64,000 nt of DNA from Neorhodopirellula pilleata (GTDB lineage Bacteria; Planctomycetota; Planctomycetia; Pirellulales; Pirellulaceae), in contig NZ_SJPM01000006.1 in NCBI RefSeq assembly GCF_007859915.1, forward strand, positions 248,001 through 312,000. Reading direction: 5' to 3'. The notes below the pieces were generated by a model. That model was given only the letters and a program-made list of their open reading frames with translations, had not been told where the DNA came from and did not search any database. Both the position numbers and the translations under genes were made by a program. Positions 63,542 to 64,000 of the stretch are shown here, piece after piece (the stretch's first letter is position 1; each line of letters begins with the position of its first letter).

Positions 63542-63542
63542 A

Positions 63543-63953
63543 ATGAAACGAATCACAATCGTGGTGTGGATGGTCGCGTTTGGGACGACCGTGTTGACAG
63601 GATGTTCCGACGAAGCCGTCCCGATCGTGGGCGGAACCTTGGGAACCATGACGAGCGACGGGAAGCCGATGAGCCAGATGGAGCTAACGTTCTATCCCGA
63701 TTCGTTATCCACCGACTCACCGATCGCCTACGGTGCGGTGCAGTCGGACGGTTCGTTCGAGTTGGTCAACGCCGCTCGTAATGGAGCCATTAACCTTGAG
63801 GCAGGCCATTATCGAGTCACTGTGGAATCTCTCGGCGCGGACGTCGAGATCCCGCCGCACTATGCCGACCCGGGAAAAACCAAGTTACGCATCGAGCATG
63901 TTCCTCCCGCGCCGATCGCAATCGAAGCACCAGGCTTGTCCAAAGGAATGTGA
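63543..63953 (+). CDS. Small lipoprotein with carboxypeptidase-regulatory-like fold
   Basis: A protein of 136 aa. The signal peptide ends in the lipobox LTGC (VWMVAFGTTVLTGC), so Cys20 would be lipidated. The mature domain (GGTLGTMTSDGKPMSQMELT; IAYGAVQSDGSFELVNAARN; LEAGHYRVTVESLGADVEIP) fits the small beta-sandwich lipoproteins that planctomycetes encode beside DUF1559 genes. It follows the PepSY gene by one base, so it is part of the same transcript. The operon may continue past the window edge. Confidence 0.85.
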   Translation: MKRITIVVWMVAFGTTVLTGCSDEAVPIVGGTLGTMTSDGKPMSQMELTFYPDSLSTDSPIAYGAVQSDGSFELVNAARNGAINLEAGHYRVTVESLGADVEIPPHYADPGKTKLRIEHVPPAPIAIEAPGLSKGM

Positions 63954-64000
63954 GGTAGCAGAAACAGAACAGAATGTGTGCCACCGCGTCACATCTCAAT

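Overview
The window reads as a chromosomal segment of a planctomycete, most like the Pirellulaceae (Rhodopirellula and relatives). The basis is family content: a PSCyt1/DUF1549/DUF1553 protein next to a DUF1501 protein, a DUF1559 prepilin-like protein, DUF1571 and DUF1080 proteins, secreted sulfatase and Gfo/Idh/MocA enzymes, and redoxin/cytochrome/copper-oxygenase fusions. No rRNA, tRNA, CRISPR array, transposase or phage gene was recognised. The genus cannot be fixed from the sequence alone.

Layout. 1-4.8 kb: a glycan or secondary-metabolite decoration cluster (CmcI-like hydroxylase/methyltransferase, two class I methyltransferases, two FkbM methyltransferases, a GT10 fucosyltransferase-like enzyme). 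4.9-10.0 kb: a small secreted protein, a membrane-anchored helix-turn-helix protein with a long acidic linker, and three overlapping genes resembling the inner-membrane platform of type II secretion/type IV pili (PilM-PilN or GspL-like, PilO or GspM-like, PilP or GspC-like). 10.1-13.5 kb: pyrE, a lone FliN/SpoA-domain protein, a degenerate receiver-like protein, a secreted protein and an AlkD-type HEAT-repeat protein. 13.5-20.5 kb, all on the minus strand: a PQQ beta-propeller protein, a DUF1571 protein, an ABC-2 type permease, an ABC exporter whose ATPase motifs are eroded, and a methyltransferase with a signal peptide. 20.9-31.3 kb: a PYGQ-repeat membrane protein, malic enzyme with an ACT domain, an O-antigen ligase, a large leucine-rich membrane protein, a deoxyhypusine synthase-like protein and a sulfatase/alpha-beta-hydrolase fusion. 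31.4-45.2 kb: a tiny DUF2256 gene, a Gfo/Idh/MocA oxidoreductase, a redoxin/cytochrome/Cu-monooxygenase/EF-hand fusion coupled to an MMPL transporter, a Cu-Zn SOD lacking its disulfide cysteines, an esterase, a beta-helix protein, a truncated DUF389 gene, a DUF202 protein, SthA transhydrogenase, a nitrilase-family enzyme and a rhodanese. 45.3-58.5 kb: a carbohydrate-use neighbourhood (sialidase-like/DUF1080 protein, XylR-type AraC regulator, the DUF1553 and DUF1501 pair, a sodium:solute symporter, an aldo/keto reductase, a beta-propeller protein). 58.8-64 kb: a PilZ-like protein, then a Cys-rich membrane protein, a DUF1559 prepilin-like protein, a PepSY membrane protein with a His-rich loop and a lipoprotein.

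The strongest signal not explained by genes is a set of at least four families of interspersed palindromic repeats (called R1-R4 below). They sit mostly between genes, several times contain or abut a stop codon, and in one case (50646-50703) lie in frame inside a DUF1553 gene. One R1 copy borders a truncated DUF389 gene. Family R3 has a hairpin whose two arms differ between copies in a compensatory way while the loop is kept, which suggests selection on the structure. The best candidates for undescribed protein systems are the HTH-membrane protein with its GspL/M/C-like operon, the Cys-rich/prepilin/PepSY/lipoprotein operon, and the degenerate ABC exporter with its neighbours.
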